Shown: positions 17,333 to 30,148, numbered from the stretch's first letter. The stretch is DNA of 64,000 nucleotides from Calothrix sp. PCC 7103 (GCF_000331305.1 NZ_KB217478.1:5615595-5679594); one strand, 5' to 3'. A program made the numbers and translations. Notes: generated by a model not told the origin, from the letters alone.

Positions 17333-18289
17333 TTAACCACCCCAGATTTTTTCTAAAACGGTTTGACTTGAAATATCCGCTATATTACCAGTGGGTGATT
17401 GAATGGCGAGGAATTTATCGTTTTTTGGTAACAGTTTGGTGCTGTTATTGGTGCCAAATAAGGCAACAGTGAAAGTTTGAACCGCGACGCTTAGGTGCAT
17501 TGGATAGCTAGAGTTACATACCATTAAGTTTGCGCCTGCAATCATGGCAGCTAGTTTACCAATATTGTCAGGGACAGTAACCTTGAAATTTGGCGCCGCC
17601 TCTTTCAGGGTACGTATCAACTCTTCGCTTTCTGAGGTCGCAACAGCAATTAATGGCATATCAGGTTGTTTGAGTTGCCAATTTTGAATTATTTGCAACC
17701 AATTTTTCACTGGGTAAATATTATTCAATCCAGTTTCAGACGAAGACTCGGAGGTACCGTATAACAGTACGTACCCAGTATCTTTAATACCAAGGCGTTT
17801 TTGTTCATTCGTTGCCCATTCAATATCTGGCTTTGGAACGTTGAGTGCTAATTCTGGGCAAGGTGATTTAATACCCAAGCCTTGAACAAGTTCATGATAT
17901 GTACTACTAAGGTACTGTTTAGCGTTCATAGGTATTTTATAAGTTAAAAACCCAGAACCTTTACTCTGGAAGCCAACGCGGGTAGGAATTCCGGTTAACC
18001 ATAGCATTAGACCAACAGCCCAGCTTTGTTCAAGGGTAATTGCAACATCGTACTCACGGTCACGAATTGTACCAACTAAGTTACCCCAGTCAGCTAAACT
18101 ATTACGGTCTTCAAAATCAAACGTTAACACTTCTGACACTGACTTACTTACCCGGTAAGCAGCCTTTGAACGGCTTGATGCAACGACATCGATTTGCGCG
18201 TCTGGATAATGGCGCCTAATTGTATCAATTGTCGGGAAAAAGAGAATTTGGTCTCCTATTCCACCTGAGACAAGGGCTACTACTCGCAT
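17333..18289 (-). CDS. Glycosyltransferase family 9 (heptosyltransferase-like) protein
   Basis: The 318-aa protein starts RVVALVSGGIGDQILFFPTI, the GT9 N-terminal loop, and has the C-terminal nucleotide-binding stretch ANLMVCNSSYPMHLSVAV (about residues 253-270) followed by ALFGTNN. GT9 enzymes of the ADP-heptose:LPS transferase fold act on the cytoplasmic face of the inner membrane. The cyanobacterial substrate is uncertain, since these LPS cores usually lack heptose. It is divergent from ispD, with about 125 bp between the starts. Confidence 0.88.
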   Translation of the reverse strand: MRVVALVSGGIGDQILFFPTIDTIRRHYPDAQIDVVASSRSKAAYRVSKSVSEVLTFDFEDRNSLADWGNLVGTIRDREYDVAITLEQSWAVGLMLWLTGIPTRVGFQSKGSGFLTYKIPMNAKQYLSSTYHELVQGLGIKSPCPELALNVPKPDIEWATNEQKRLGIKDTGYVLLYGTSESSSETGLNNIYPVKNWLQIIQNWQLKQPDMPLIAVATSESEELIRTLKEAAPNFKVTVPDNIGKLAAMIAGANLMVCNSSYPMHLSVAVQTFTVALFGTNNSTKLLPKNDKFLAIQSPTGNIADISSQTVLEKIWGG

Positions 18290-18414
18290 AATTATTATTT
18301 AGGCTCTTAGGGCTACTCGCTAATCATTCTATTAGTTGTTTGCTGCTAATGGTAACTTCCGCAGCGATTAGGCATTATATTGAGTATTCTTGTTTTATTT
18401 GGATTTTATCAACT

Positions 18415-19107
18415 ATGTATCTACTAATCCCTGCTGCGGGTATGGGTAAGCGGATGGGAAGCGACCGCAATAAACTTTTACTATCGCTTCTGGAGCGTCC
18501 TATTCTTGCTTGGACATTACTAGCGGCAGAAGCATCTGTGGAAATTAACTGGATTGGCATTATATCGCAGCCTACAGACTACGAAGCAATAAATACAATC
18601 CTGGAATCATTAAATTTGAGCAAATCAGTACAATTGATTCAAGGCGGCGCCACTCGTCAAGAATCTGTATACAATGGCTTAAAGGCTTTGCCACCAGAAG
18701 CACAACAAGTACTAATCCATGATGGTGCCAGATGTCTTGCGACTCCAGGTTTATTTGATAGATGTGCTTTTTCAGTACGTGAATGTGCTGGTTTAATCGC
18801 AGCAATAGCCGTAAAAGATACGATTAAAGTTGTTGATGAAAATGGGATAATTACTAGCACACCCGACCGTAAAAATTTATGGGCGGCGCAAACACCACAA
18901 GGGTTTGATGTTAAATTACTTCTTGAGTGTCATCAGTTGGGAGTTGAAAACGGCTGGGAAGTTACCGATGATGCGGCTTTATTCGAGAAATGCGGTTACA
19001 AAGTCAAAGTTGTAGCTGGGGAGGAAACCAATTTGAAAGTTACTACACCCCAAGACTTAGCCATCGCCGAATTTATACTAAACCAAAGAAAGATTAATCT
19101 TGGATAA
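18415..19107 (+). CDS. ispD: 2-C-methyl-D-erythritol 4-phosphate cytidylyltransferase
   Basis: The 230-aa enzyme of the MEP isoprenoid pathway joins CTP and MEP to give CDP-ME. The nucleotide-binding N-terminus LLIPAAGMGKRMGSDRNK begins right after the chosen ATG at 18415; an upstream ATG at 18340 would add 25 residues with no family counterpart. Other signatures are VLIHDGARC (about residue 100), AVKDTIK, AAQTPQGF and VTDDAALFE. Length is typical. scpB follows 70 bp downstream. The isoprenoid product would feed carotenoids, plastoquinone and chlorophyll side chains. Confidence 0.94.
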   Translation: MYLLIPAAGMGKRMGSDRNKLLLSLLERPILAWTLLAAEASVEINWIGIISQPTDYEAINTILESLNLSKSVQLIQGGATRQESVYNGLKALPPEAQQVLIHDGARCLATPGLFDRCAFSVRECAGLIAAIAVKDTIKVVDENGIITSTPDRKNLWAAQTPQGFDVKLLLECHQLGVENGWEVTDDAALFEKCGYKVKVVAGEETNLKVTTPQDLAIAEFILNQRKINLG

Positions 19108-19177
19108 ATACCCTTGACGCTACTAGTATATAATGGTACAATCCGTGCCACTCACTTGTTATTTGTCTTGGAAGCCA

Positions 19178-19711
19178 ATGAGTATAGCAGCGGCAAAAAT
19201 CGAAGCAATTCTCTATTTAAAGGGTAGACCCTTGTCTATTGGCGAAATAGCCGAATATGCAGCATGTGACAGAATGACGGCAGAAGAGGGAGTTATCGAG
19301 TTAATTGATGAATATGCCCGTCGAGATACTGCTTTAGAAGTAGTTGAAACTTCAGGTGGTTACTGTTTACAAGTGCGTTCAGATTATCAAGACCTAGTGC
19401 AAACGCTAATTCCTGTAGAGTTGGGTGTAGGCGCCCTAAGGACTCTAGCAGCGATTGCACTTCATAGTCCAATTAAACAAAGCGATTTAATCAACGTGCG
19501 TGGTTCTGGAGCATATCAACATGTTCAAGAATTAGTTGAGCAAGGCTTTATTCGTAAACGTCGTAATAGCGATTCTCGATCGTACTCGCTACAAACAACT
19601 GCAAAATTTAACCAGTACTTCCAAATCGACCAACTTCCGCAGCCTTTTGTAGCACGACAAGAAGAGCGTCAGTTAGAATTAGAACTCTTACCACAAGCAG
19701 AAGCAAGTTAA
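19178..19711 (+). CDS. scpB: Segregation and condensation protein B
   Basis: The 177-aa protein has the two winged-helix layout of ScpB: SIAAAKIEAILYLKGRPLSI at the start, LQVRSDYQDLVQTL in the middle, and a second wing with GSGAYQHVQELVEQGFIRKRR. ScpB pairs with ScpA as the kleisin complex of SMC in chromosome organisation. I chose the ATG at 19178 because the family begins at that helix; the frame can be extended to 19133. The C-terminal 25 residues are glutamine/glutamate rich. scpA is not in the window. Confidence 0.9.
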   Translation: MSIAAAKIEAILYLKGRPLSIGEIAEYAACDRMTAEEGVIELIDEYARRDTALEVVETSGGYCLQVRSDYQDLVQTLIPVELGVGALRTLAAIALHSPIKQSDLINVRGSGAYQHVQELVEQGFIRKRRNSDSRSYSLQTTAKFNQYFQIDQLPQPFVARQEERQLELELLPQAEAS

Positions 19712-19830
19712 TAACTGCACACGCTTAAGTAGGGACACTTTCAATAGTGCCTTTCACACCTTGGAATGTGGCTTACCCTTAATGCTATGGTTTAGAGTAG
19801 AATTAGCAACTCAGCTAAAAAAAATAGCCA

Positions 19831-20178
19831 ATGGTATTTGACCCTAACTTTTTAAATGACAACTTCGATGGCCGCACTTCGGAGCTTCCTTTTGAGAGCT
19901 TTGAGGAACATCCAAATCCGTTACTCAATTACCTCCAGCATCAATCGCCGGAAGTTCTAGCGCGCGTCGCCCAGTCTGTCAGTCCCGAAATTAAGCAAAT
20001 CATATCGCAAAACGTCCAAGGCTTAGTAGGGATGCTGCCTCCCGACAACTTCAACGTACAAATTACAACCGACCGCGACAATTTAGCCGGACTGTTGGCA
20101 TCGGCGATGATGACGGGATATTTTCTCCGCCAGATGGAACAGCGGATGCATTTAGACAATTTAAATAGCAGCCATTAA
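19831..20178 (+). CDS. DUF760 domain protein
   Basis: The 115-aa soluble protein has PLLNYLQHQSPEVLARVAQS (about residues 30-49), IISQNVQGLVGMLP and a final helix LAGLLASAMMTGYFLRQMEQR. This pattern matches DUF760, found in cyanobacteria and plastids; I know no established biochemical role. A near-palindromic CCATTAATT/AATTAATGG stem overlaps the stop and may end transcription before the converging protease gene. Confidence 0.88.
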   Translation: MVFDPNFLNDNFDGRTSELPFESFEEHPNPLLNYLQHQSPEVLARVAQSVSPEIKQIISQNVQGLVGMLPPDNFNVQITTDRDNLAGLLASAMMTGYFLRQMEQRMHLDNLNSSH

Positions 20179-20230
20179 TTCAAATTAATTAATGGCTTAT
20201 CTAAGCGCACTTAAAATTCCCCTTCCGCAA

Positions 20231-21451
20231 TTAGCGAAGCGGATAAGTTCCCGACTGGATTTTAAAAGCCTGAATTTTATCATTACGGTTGACTTCTATT
20301 TCTAGAATGTCGCCGACCGAGCTTGATTCTACGAGCTTTTGAACTTGAGCGGCTGTTCTTACGGATTTGCGATTAACCTTGACAATTAAATCGCCTACTT
20401 GAAGTCCGCCTTTCTGTGCTGGAGATTTTTCAGTAATTCCTTTAATCAGTATCCCCGTATCTCGCTTGATATTGAGGTTATTTTCTTGATTAATTTGCTG
20501 TTTTTTGTTTGGAGTTAAATCTACCATCTCAATTCCCAGAAAGGGATGCTCAACGCGCCCTTTCGTAAATAGTTCGCCAGCGATACGCGCAGCAGTTTCG
20601 ATGGGAATAGCAAAGCCCAAACCTTGTGCATCAGCGCGAATTGCTGTATTTACACCAATTACCTCACCAGTAGAATTGAGAAGTGGGCCACCTGAGTTAC
20701 CAGGGTTGATAGCAGCATCAGTTTGAATAAAACTGACTCGCTTTTCTGGCACACCAACTTGGGCGCTTGTACGGTCAGTTGCGCTAATAATACCAATAGT
20801 CACGGTATTATCTAAACCGAGTGGATTACCGATTGCAATTGCCCATTGTCCAGGAATTAAATTTTGTGAGTTACCTAGTTTTACCGTTGGTAGCTTAGAA
20901 CCTTCAATTTTGACGGCTGCAACATCCGTAACCGAATCAACTCCTACAACTTTTCCCTCAAAAGTCCGACCATCTTTAAGCGTCACCTGCACTGTGTCGG
21001 TATCAGCAACTACATGAGCATTTGTAAGTAATTGACCATCTTGACTCAAAATAAAACCAGAACCAGTACCTCGTTCAATTCTTTCTTGGGGTACTGGTTG
21101 CTCATTTTCACCAAAAAACCGTTTTAATATGGGATTTTTGAATGCGTCCGAAATGGGGTTTGCGACTTTGCGAGTGGCATTAATTCGTACAACTGATGGT
21201 CCTGTACGTTGAACCGCAGCAGAAATAAAATTGACATCTTGCTCTCCAACTGCCCCAATTACACCTCCTACTTTCGGAACCACAATTGTATCTGGGGTTG
21301 AGGTAACTGTAACATTTCTTAACTCTTGAAACTGGCGCCTTGCTTGTGGAGCAAGGAAAGAATTAGCAAACATTGCCGTACTACCACCGAACATTCCGCC
21401 GACCGTCACAAGAGAAAAATAAACAATTAGTTGTTTTAAGGATAATTTCAT
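20231..21451 (-). CDS. Deg/HtrA family serine endoprotease (HhoA/HhoB/HtrA type)
   Basis: The 406-aa protein has an N-terminal signal/anchor, a trypsin-like domain with catalytic His146 (NAHVVAD), Asp176 (VTDVAAVK) and Ser253 (GNSGGPL), and one PDZ domain at about residues 300-400 (GGLQVGDLIVKVNRK). Such proteases refold or degrade damaged envelope and thylakoid-lumen proteins. Cyanobacteria carry several paralogues, and I cannot tell which one this is. Monocistronic by spacing. All catalytic residues are intact. Confidence 0.94.
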   Translation of the reverse strand: MKLSLKQLIVYFSLVTVGGMFGGSTAMFANSFLAPQARRQFQELRNVTVTSTPDTIVVPKVGGVIGAVGEQDVNFISAAVQRTGPSVVRINATRKVANPISDAFKNPILKRFFGENEQPVPQERIERGTGSGFILSQDGQLLTNAHVVADTDTVQVTLKDGRTFEGKVVGVDSVTDVAAVKIEGSKLPTVKLGNSQNLIPGQWAIAIGNPLGLDNTVTIGIISATDRTSAQVGVPEKRVSFIQTDAAINPGNSGGPLLNSTGEVIGVNTAIRADAQGLGFAIPIETAARIAGELFTKGRVEHPFLGIEMVDLTPNKKQQINQENNLNIKRDTGILIKGITEKSPAQKGGLQVGDLIVKVNRKSVRTAAQVQKLVESSSVGDILEIEVNRNDKIQAFKIQSGTYPLR

Positions 21452-21745
21452 AGTAGTAACACGTAAGAGACAATAATTTTAAGAAGAAGGCTGCGAGCAA
21501 GTACTAATTTATAAGTTTAATCAAGCAAAAAGCTTGTTGTCAGATAGGAATTGAGGTATAACACGTGAAATACAAGGCTTTGAGGTTTTATTGATGCAAA
21601 AAGTGTCCACCCAGACTCGCATGGGACTAGTCATAGCCATGTATTCATTGGTTCTATGGCAATAACCGTATTATATGAAGGTACCGAATATCAAATCGCA
21701 ATCTAAAATCTAAAATAAAACCTAAAATTAATAAGACTGCTGCGC

Positions 21746-22633
21746 TTGGATTCATGCATGAAATCTCCTATCTACTTACCGATAATTTGTTACGTATTTA
21801 ACATATTTGCCGTATTACTAGCACTTCCATCAAATACGCTAGCTCAAAGTAGTAGCAGTTGTCCAAGAGCTGCATTATCGCGGTTTTTGCGACATACGGT
21901 ATCTAATGGTGAAACCCTTGAAACAATAGCCCAAACGTACAATCTTACGCCTAAATCAATTCTTACCATGAATCCGGGGTTGCAAAACCGTGCAATTAAA
22001 GCAGGTACTCAAATCTTGATACCTCCCTATAACGGTATCATCGTTGAAGTCCCGCGCGGAATGACCTGGCGTGATATCGCAAAGCAATATAAAATTCGTG
22101 CCGATGTGCTATATGAAATTAATGGTTGCCAATCCATACCCCAACTAGTATTCATTCCATCAAGGCGCCCTTCTAACCAATCTGACCAAATATCAACAGC
22201 CAATACAAATAATTCTACTTCCATACGCTTCGCTCTTTATCCGCTTGCTGCACTGGCAACAATAGCTTTACCCTACGGATGGCAAAATAATCCTAAAAAC
22301 GGCGAAGTCTTTTTTCACAGTGGAATAGACCTACTGGCGCCATTAGGAACCAAAGTACAAGCAACAGGAGACGGAACCGTAGCATTTGCGGGTACACAAG
22401 CTAGCTATGGAAACTTAGTAATAATCAACCACGGAAAAGGAATACAAACTCGTTACGCTCAATTAGAAACCATCAAAGTCACAGCAGGTCAAAAAGTTCA
22501 ACAAGGTGATATCCTTGGAACCGTCGGTACCACAGGAAAACCAACATCACCCCAACCTCATTTACACTTTGAAGTCCGTACCAGTTCTGATTTAGGTTGG
22601 AAAGCCCTAAACCCTCAAAACTATTTAAAATAA
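21746..22633 (+). CDS. LysM-domain M23 peptidoglycan endopeptidase
   Basis: The 295-aa protein has a signal peptide ending near the LAQ of NTLAQSSSS, two LysM-like domains (about residues 48-92, HTVSNGETLETIAQTYNL, and 95-140, VPRGMTWRDIAKQYKI), then a LytM/M23 domain. The zinc ligands are in HSGIDLLAP (about 191) and HLHFEVR (about 272), with GDGTVAFAG between. It should cleave peptide cross-bridges in the periplasmic cell wall, or act as an amidase activator if inactive, but the ligands look intact. The start at 21746 could move to the next Met (21758). Confidence 0.93.
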   Translation: MDSCMKSPIYLPIICYVFNIFAVLLALPSNTLAQSSSSCPRAALSRFLRHTVSNGETLETIAQTYNLTPKSILTMNPGLQNRAIKAGTQILIPPYNGIIVEVPRGMTWRDIAKQYKIRADVLYEINGCQSIPQLVFIPSRRPSNQSDQISTANTNNSTSIRFALYPLAALATIALPYGWQNNPKNGEVFFHSGIDLLAPLGTKVQATGDGTVAFAGTQASYGNLVIINHGKGIQTRYAQLETIKVTAGQKVQQGDILGTVGTTGKPTSPQPHLHFEVRTSSDLGWKALNPQNYLK

Positions 22634-22696
22634 AGCAACGTATGTAACGGATGTAAAAAATAACGCATCCGTTGCAAACTTTGCTGACAAATGAAA

Positions 22697-22969
22697 TTAA
22701 TTAAGTACGAATTGACTTAGGTATGAAATAGGTTCGTGAAGTAGGAGCATTAATTGTTGAGACGTTAGGTTAAGTTCGGCAAAAGTTTGTCCGGATGTGT
22801 CACTAAAATCGACTTCAAACACATCAGGCGCCACTATATCAGTAACAGTGCCGACTTGACCGCGATATATTCCATACTCAGGCAAATCTTCGACTAAAGC
22901 GACAATATCGAGTAGTCTAATGGACGCGTTCATTGTTCCAATGTTCATAATTTTCATTTTTTTGTTCAA
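22697..22969 (-). CDS. DUF4926 domain small protein
   Basis: The 90-aa product has the DUF4926 core IRLLDIVALVEDLPEYGIYRGQVGTVTDIV...FEVDFSD in separate short blocks, a small beta-barrel fold. Function unknown; such genes are common in cyanobacteria. Several in-frame Met codons precede the core, so the start is uncertain (the one before NASIRLLD gives 78 aa). It sits 23 bp upstream of nothing on its own strand except the histidine kinase gene further up, which reads toward it. Confidence 0.8.
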   Translation of the reverse strand: MNKKMKIMNIGTMNASIRLLDIVALVEDLPEYGIYRGQVGTVTDIVAPDVFEVDFSDTSGQTFAELNLTSQQLMLLLHEPISYLSQFVLN

Positions 22970-22992
22970 GTAAGAAGTTGAAGTAAATAAAT

Positions 22993-24723
22993 TTATCCTT
23001 CTGCCATAAGTGGTAAACTGACTGTGAAAGTGGAACCGTTACCAGGTTCACTTTTAAGCAGAATTTCACCACCCATCATTTGGCAAAAATGACGGCTAAT
23101 AGCTAACCCTAAACCAGTACCACCGTACTTTTTAGTAGTGGAAGCATCGCCCTGAGTAAATGGCTTAAATAATTGCTGCTGCTGATGGTACGTCATGCCA
23201 ATACCAGTATCGCTAACGGTAAAGATTATTTTTTCCTGTGGGTATTCGCCACCTCTATCTTCTTTTTCCGTGCGTACTCTCAAACATACTTCGCCATTCG
23301 TTGTAAATTTAGCAGCATTACTGAGCAAATTCAATAATACCTGACGGACGCGCGTTTGGTCAGCATACATTGTTCCAAGTTGCGGGTCGCAGTCTATCTC
23401 AAAAACATTACCATTTTTTTCGATTGATGGTTTGACTGTTAAAACAACATTATTTATTAACGTTGCAATTTCAAACGTTTCCGGATAAAGAGTCATTTTA
23501 CCCGCTTCAATCTTCGATAAGTCGAGAATGTCGTTAATTAGTTCTAGTAAGTGTCTACCTGCGGAATTAATAGTTTCTAGGTCAGTCGCAAAATCTCCTT
23601 CTAACCCCATGTCGGCAGCGTCGTCTTGTAGCAACTGACTCAAACCAATAACGGCATTGAGTGGGGTACGCAACTCGTGGCTAACGTTGGCAAGAAATTG
23701 ACTTTTTGTTTTGCTCGCTGCTTCGGCTTCTTCTTTTGCCTGCTGTAGTTCTTTAGTTCTTTCTGATACTCTTTCTATCAATCGATTAAGGGATTTTGCT
23801 AGTAACCCGATTTCATCTTCGGTTGTTACAGGCGCCCTTAAATCAAAGTTGGATTTTCTTGCGACCTGTTCGGCGACCTGCGTGACTATAATAACAGGCT
23901 CGGCGATATCACGTGAAGTTCTCCAAGCTACGATAGCAGCAACGGCAACCGAAGCTAACATACTCAAGATAGTAATTAAACGTTCATAATTTTTGGCATT
24001 TTCAACATCTTTATAACGTTTCTCGCTTTCAATTTGAGCAGCTTCAGTAGTTTCAAGTAACCTTTGTGATAGTTGGTCTAACTGTATAGCAGTTTCTTGA
24101 CGCATCACCGAAAGTAACTCGTTCGTAACCGTCGCAGCAGATTCTCCTTGGAGTGGTTGTTTTGCTTCTACATCTTGTAAAATTGACTCAACTTGCCCAA
24201 CGTAAGATTTTAAGTTATCAGCGTACTCACTTAAAAAAGTACGTAACGCTTTTGAACGCGAACTTGAAGAGCGCGACTTATCATCAAGGAAAGAGGCTAG
24301 TTTTTGCTCGGATTTTTGCGCTCTATTAAAATTATCTCGAAAGCTATTTTGCCCTTCGAGTAATTGCTGTTTATCTTGTACGACAGCAGGTAGCTTATAA
24401 CTAATAAGCAATGTCCGCATTGCCGCATCTTTATAACTAGCTAAAAGTTTAGACTGTTCACTAGCTTGCTTTAACTGTCCAATTTCGTGTCCTCGGTAAT
24501 AGTTAGCTGTAATAAATCCAGTTAAAGAACCCAAAAATCCAATGCCAATTGCCAGAAAATAACCGTAGCCGATTTTTTGGTGAATCCGCCATGAGCTAGC
24601 TTTGAGTTTCCCGCGTGTGGGAAATTCAATCGTTGGCAGTTCTTCGGTTGAGGGCTGATTTTGTGGCACTGTTTTTGTTTCGGAACGTTTATTGAAAGCG
24701 GTCGGCTGAAGCTTCGTTCGCAT
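22993..24723 (-). CDS. Membrane sensor histidine kinase with HAMP domain
   Basis: The 576-aa kinase has two membrane helices (about residues 50-72 and 248-268) flanking a helical extracytoplasmic sensor of about 170 residues. HAMP follows (about 269-322, ending [13 protein letters not shown]), then a coiled linker, HisKA with [13 protein letters not shown] (phospho-His near residue 350) and HATPase ([16 protein letters not shown]). There is no receiver domain, and no response regulator is adjacent, so it is an orphan kinase. GGAGG just upstream of the ATG supports the start. The first 40 residues are a hydrophilic cytoplasmic extension. Confidence 0.93.
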   Translation of the reverse strand: MRTKLQPTAFNKRSETKTVPQNQPSTEELPTIEFPTRGKLKASSWRIHQKIGYGYFLAIGIGFLGSLTGFITANYYRGHEIGQLKQASEQSKLLASYKDAAMRTLLISYKLPAVVQDKQQLLEGQNSFRDNFNRAQKSEQKLASFLDDKSRSSSSRSKALRTFLSEYADNLKSYVGQVESILQDVEAKQPLQGESAATVTNELLSVMRQETAIQLDQLSQRLLETTEAAQIESEKRYKDVENAKNYERLITILSMLASVAVAAIVAWRTSRDIAEPVIIVTQVAEQVARKSNFDLRAPVTTEDEIGLLAKSLNRLIERVSERTKELQQAKEEAEAASKTKSQFLANVSHELRTPLNAVIGLSQLLQDDAADMGLEGDFATDLETINSAGRHLLELINDILDLSKIEAGKMTLYPETFEIATLINNVVLTVKPSIEKNGNVFEIDCDPQLGTMYADQTRVRQVLLNLLSNAAKFTTNGEVCLRVRTEKEDRGGEYPQEKIIFTVSDTGIGMTYHQQQQLFKPFTQGDASTTKKYGGTGLGLAISRHFCQMMGGEILLKSEPGNGSTFTVSLPLMAEG

Positions 24724-25087
24724 CCCTCAATCCTCCCTTGCCCTCCCGCATTGGACATTTATATATAAGCGTAAATTTGCTGCTTTGTGTGGATTTATTA
24801 TATTGATACTTATTAATTTAAATTAGAAAGCAAATAATGCCAAAATTTCTTATTTTTGGTCAAAAATAAGTATTAATGACTAATTACATACTTTCAACAC
24901 AAATGCACCTGCGCTTCATCCATGATTCTCAAATCAACAAAGCAAATATTATGATATCAAAAGAATTTAGTTTTCTCAAAGAAACCAAGAAACCCGGTTT
25001 CTGATACATAAAAGGGTATGCAGGAGTTGCTGCATACCCTTTTGTTGCCATCAAATTACAGCAAGCTGAATGGGCAACATCAAAGCT
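24724..25087. other. Intergenic region: kinase upstream DNA, GAAACCCGGTTTC repeat, metK terminator
   Basis: The kinase-proximal part is very AT-rich. A GAAACCCGGTTTC palindrome lies at about 24988-25001; near copies occur at 40083, 40147 and 57762. The metK terminator is at 25011-25043. Confidence 0.6.
25011..25043 (-). terminator. metK rho-independent terminator
   Basis: AAAGGGTATGCA and TGCATACCCTTT form a 12-bp stem with an 8-nt loop, 45 bp after the metK stop, with T/A tracts on both sides. Confidence 0.8.
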
Positions 25088-26350
25088 TTACACAAATGCT
25101 GTTAATTGCAAGTTGATAGCTGCGGCTTTGAGTATTTCGGCTTTGTCGGTTTTTTCCCAAGGTAAATCTAAATCGTCTCGACCAAAGTGACCGTAAGCCG
25201 CGACGTCCTGATAAAAACGTCCGCCTCGTTCGTTTGGCAAGTTTTTGAGATTTAGGGTGTGAATAATTCCTGCTGGGCGCAATTCAAAGTTCTGCTTGAT
25301 GATTTCTAGCAGGATTTCGTCGCTAACTTTGCCTGTGCCGAAGGTTTCAACAAAAATACTTGTTGGTCTTGCTACACCGATGGCATAGCTCAACTGTACT
25401 TCGCATTTTTCTGCCAAACCAGCAGCGACAATATTTTTAGCGACATAGCGACAAGCATATGCTGCACTGCGGTCTACTTTTGTGGGGTCTTTTCCTGAGA
25501 AGGCGCCACCACCATGTCGAGAGTAACCACCGTAGGTGTCAACAATAATTTTGCGTCCGGTCAAACCAGCATCACCTTGTGGTCCACCAACTACAAATTT
25601 ACCAGTGGGGTTGACTAAAAAGCGTGTTTCTGAGTCTGGCTTAATTTCTAAATCGCCAAACACAGGTTCAACGACGGCGCCCCATAAGTCTTCTTTAATT
25701 TTGGCTTGAACAGCTAGTTCCGAGGTGATATCGCCAATTACAGCATCGTGCTGAGTTGAAATTAGAATTGTGTCAATGCCAACTGGGCGCCCGTTTTCGT
25801 AAATAACAGTAACTTGGGTTTTACCATCTGGACGAAGGTAAGGGAGTAGTTTTGTTTTACGAACAACAGCTAAACGACGCGCGATACGGTGAGAAAGTGA
25901 GATTGGCAAAGGCATGAATTCTGGAGTTTCGTTACATGCGAAACCGAACATAATACCTTGGTCGCCGGCGCCAACCTTATCAAAAAGTTCATCGCTGCTT
26001 TGTTCGCGAGTTTCTTGAGCAGTGTTTACACCTTGAGCAATGTCAGGTGACTGTTCATCTAACGCCACTAAAACCGAGCAACTTGTAGCAGAAAAGCCAT
26101 TATCAGCATCGTTGTAGCCAATTTCAGCGATTTTCTGACGCACTAATTTAACGTAGTTGACGTTAGCTTTAGTTGTGATTTCACCTGTAATCACTACCAT
26201 ACCAGTATTGACGACAACCTCAGCAGCTACACGGCTTTGCGAGTCTTGTGCAAGCAGTGCATCCAAAATAGTATCTGAGATTTGGTCGCAAACCTTATCT
26301 GGGTGCCCTTCGGTTACAGACTCAGAGGTGAATAAATTTCTACGTGACAA
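25088..26350 (-). CDS. metK: S-adenosylmethionine synthetase
   Basis: The 420-aa enzyme makes SAM from methionine and ATP. It shows the N-terminal [19 protein letters not shown], the ATP motif [10 protein letters not shown] (about residues 127-136) and the glycine-rich phosphate loop [16 protein letters not shown] (about 277-292). The length is typical. The start is a TTG (complement of 26348-26350) with GGAGG nine bases upstream, and no suitable ATG exists in frame. It has its own terminator and lies downstream of the prk terminator, so it is probably monocistronic. No SAM riboswitch structure was recognised in the upstream 250 bp. Confidence 0.97.
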   Translation of the reverse strand: MSRRNLFTSESVTEGHPDKVCDQISDTILDALLAQDSQSRVAAEVVVNTGMVVITGEITTKANVNYVKLVRQKIAEIGYNDADNGFSATSCSVLVALDEQSPDIAQGVNTAQETREQSSDELFDKVGAGDQGIMFGFACNETPEFMPLPISLSHRIARRLAVVRKTKLLPYLRPDGKTQVTVIYENGRPVGIDTILISTQHDAVIGDITSELAVQAKIKEDLWGAVVEPVFGDLEIKPDSETRFLVNPTGKFVVGGPQGDAGLTGRKIIVDTYGGYSRHGGGAFSGKDPTKVDRSAAYACRYVAKNIVAAGLAEKCEVQLSYAIGVARPTSIFVETFGTGKVSDEILLEIIKQNFELRPAGIIHTLNLKNLPNERGGRFYQDVAAYGHFGRDDLDLPWEKTDKAEILKAAAINLQLTAFV

Positions 26351-26574
26351 ATGAACATTCCTCCAAAATAGGTTTATACTAAGCTGCCATATTCAGTCTA
26401 TATATAGAAACTTTATTTAGCCGCTTTAATCAGCAATCATAACAACATTTCTACTTTGACAACGAGCGAGTTTTGTTATCTTCATCAAAATCAAGTGTTT
26501 TCACGGAATAAATTTAATCAATTTATAACTTTTGGCAGATACAAATTTAATTAGATAATGATTTTACGTAAAAA

Positions 26575-26596
26575 AAGGGCACCCGTCGGTGCCCTT
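26575..26596 (-). terminator. prk rho-independent terminator
   Basis: GGGCACC and GGTGCCC form a GC-rich stem with a CGTC loop. Read on the minus strand it is followed by a run of seven U, about 30 nt beyond the prk stop. Confidence 0.9.
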
Positions 26597-26625
26597 AATT
26601 TTGTATTTATTTTTTATGTATTTAG

Positions 26626-27630
26626 CTACACATTAACGGCTAATTTTGCTTCTTTTGCAGTTAAGCGTTCGTAAGCGGCACGCATTTTCAAGCCAGTCAG
26701 AACTTGGAACAAACCAGTGCCATTGTTGGAGCCAGGATATTCACGGTGCTGAACCAATAAGTGGGTCATTTCACCCTCATACTTGGTTGAAGTCTTACTT
26801 AGGTGAGTTTCAATATAAATCACTTCGTCGAGATTATCGAACTGACCATCAACTTCTAAAACAGAGACATAGCGACCGTAGTATACATCCGAACCATAGT
26901 ACAATTGCATACCTGGGTAAGAACAAGTCAACTTGCGTCCACAAGGAGTCCAGGTAATAGTTGAGCCTTCATCGAATAGATACACTGGCTCAAATCCTTC
27001 CTTACCTTCGCGTTGTAGCATTCGCACACGCAGAACTTTACGCTCTTCGTCGTTTTTAATTAAGTTGGTGGGCAATACTTGAAGAACTACATCCGCGAAT
27101 TCGCGTTGAGGTTCGATATATTTTTGGAAATCTGGTCTACGCGAGTTGATGGCTTGTAAAACATCTTCGTAGCTATGACCACGTTCAGCCATATCGCGCT
27201 GAACTTTCCAAGCAATTTTAACTTCATCGCTTATATCAAAATAAACGCTGAAGTCAATTAGTCCGCGTACCCGCTCATCATATAAAGGATGTAAACCTTC
27301 AACCACAATAATGTGATTTGGCTCAATTTTTTCCGGCGGGTCAATCATGCCGGTTTCGTGGTTGTAGATAGGCTTCATAATTTCCTGACCATCTTTGAGC
27401 GTTTTGATTTGCTCATACATCAGGTCAAAATTATTTGCTCGTGGGTCAAGTGCTGTTATTCCTGTTTCTTTGCGTTGTTTACGGTCGAGACAATGATAGT
27501 CATCTAAACAAATAACAGTCATTAATTCTTCACCGAACAAATCTGTTAGGCGACGCAAAAACGTAGACTTACCACACCCAGAGTCTCCAGCAACTCCAAT
27601 CAGCACCACACGTTCCGGCTTACTTGTCAT
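26626..27630 (-). CDS. prk: Phosphoribulokinase
   Basis: The 334-aa Calvin-cycle enzyme phosphorylates ribulose-5-phosphate to RuBP. The P-loop GDSGCGKST starts at residue 15. Cys19 and Cys41 (in GCGKS and VICLDDYHC) are the redox pair by which thioredoxin and the GAPDH-CP12 complex inactivate the enzyme in the dark. Other signatures are HETGMIDPPE and VVEGLHPLYDERVR. The length matches cyanobacterial PRK. GGAG lies upstream of the ATG. It is divergent from petH across a 1-kb region, which may hold light- or redox-responsive promoters for both. Confidence 0.97.
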   Translation of the reverse strand: MTSKPERVVLIGVAGDSGCGKSTFLRRLTDLFGEELMTVICLDDYHCLDRKQRKETGITALDPRANNFDLMYEQIKTLKDGQEIMKPIYNHETGMIDPPEKIEPNHIIVVEGLHPLYDERVRGLIDFSVYFDISDEVKIAWKVQRDMAERGHSYEDVLQAINSRRPDFQKYIEPQREFADVVLQVLPTNLIKNDEERKVLRVRMLQREGKEGFEPVYLFDEGSTITWTPCGRKLTCSYPGMQLYYGSDVYYGRYVSVLEVDGQFDNLDEVIYIETHLSKTSTKYEGEMTHLLVQHREYPGSNNGTGLFQVLTGLKMRAAYERLTAKEAKLAVNV

Positions 27631-29905
<2,275 letters not shown>

Positions 29906-29944
29906 TTAGTAGAAAGTGCTGAGTTTTGAGTGCTGAGTGCGCTC

Positions 29945-29992
29945 GTAGAGACGCGATTAATTGTGTACAGACGCGATTAATCACGTCTCTAC
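29945..29992. repeat. Compound GTAGAGAC dispersed repeat
   Basis: GTAGAGACGCGATTAATTG is followed by a second ACGCGATTAATCACGTCTCTAC, giving one and a half copies of the hairpin downstream of petH. It is flanked by heptamer-like GTGCTGAGT repeats at 29916-29940. Confidence 0.75.
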
Positions 29993-30148
29993 TGGTATGG
30001 TGGTCGTGTGCCACCCTATAATATCTTTTATTGTTAATAAAAATTATCGAGTTCTTTTTTCTGATTCTGATTGTTGACTTTATCAAAAACTCATCACTCA
30101 GCACCAGCGCACTCATTACTCATCACTTTATTCTGGGGTGTTTTATTT

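Noticed and set aside
26351-26570. SAM riboswitch upstream of metK
   Set aside because: No SAM-I, SAM-II or SAM-IV-like paired elements could be recognised in the leader.
30071-30148. Extended N-terminus of homoserine dehydrogenase
   Set aside because: The codons are heptamer-repeat sequence; the family starts at the GTG at 30149.
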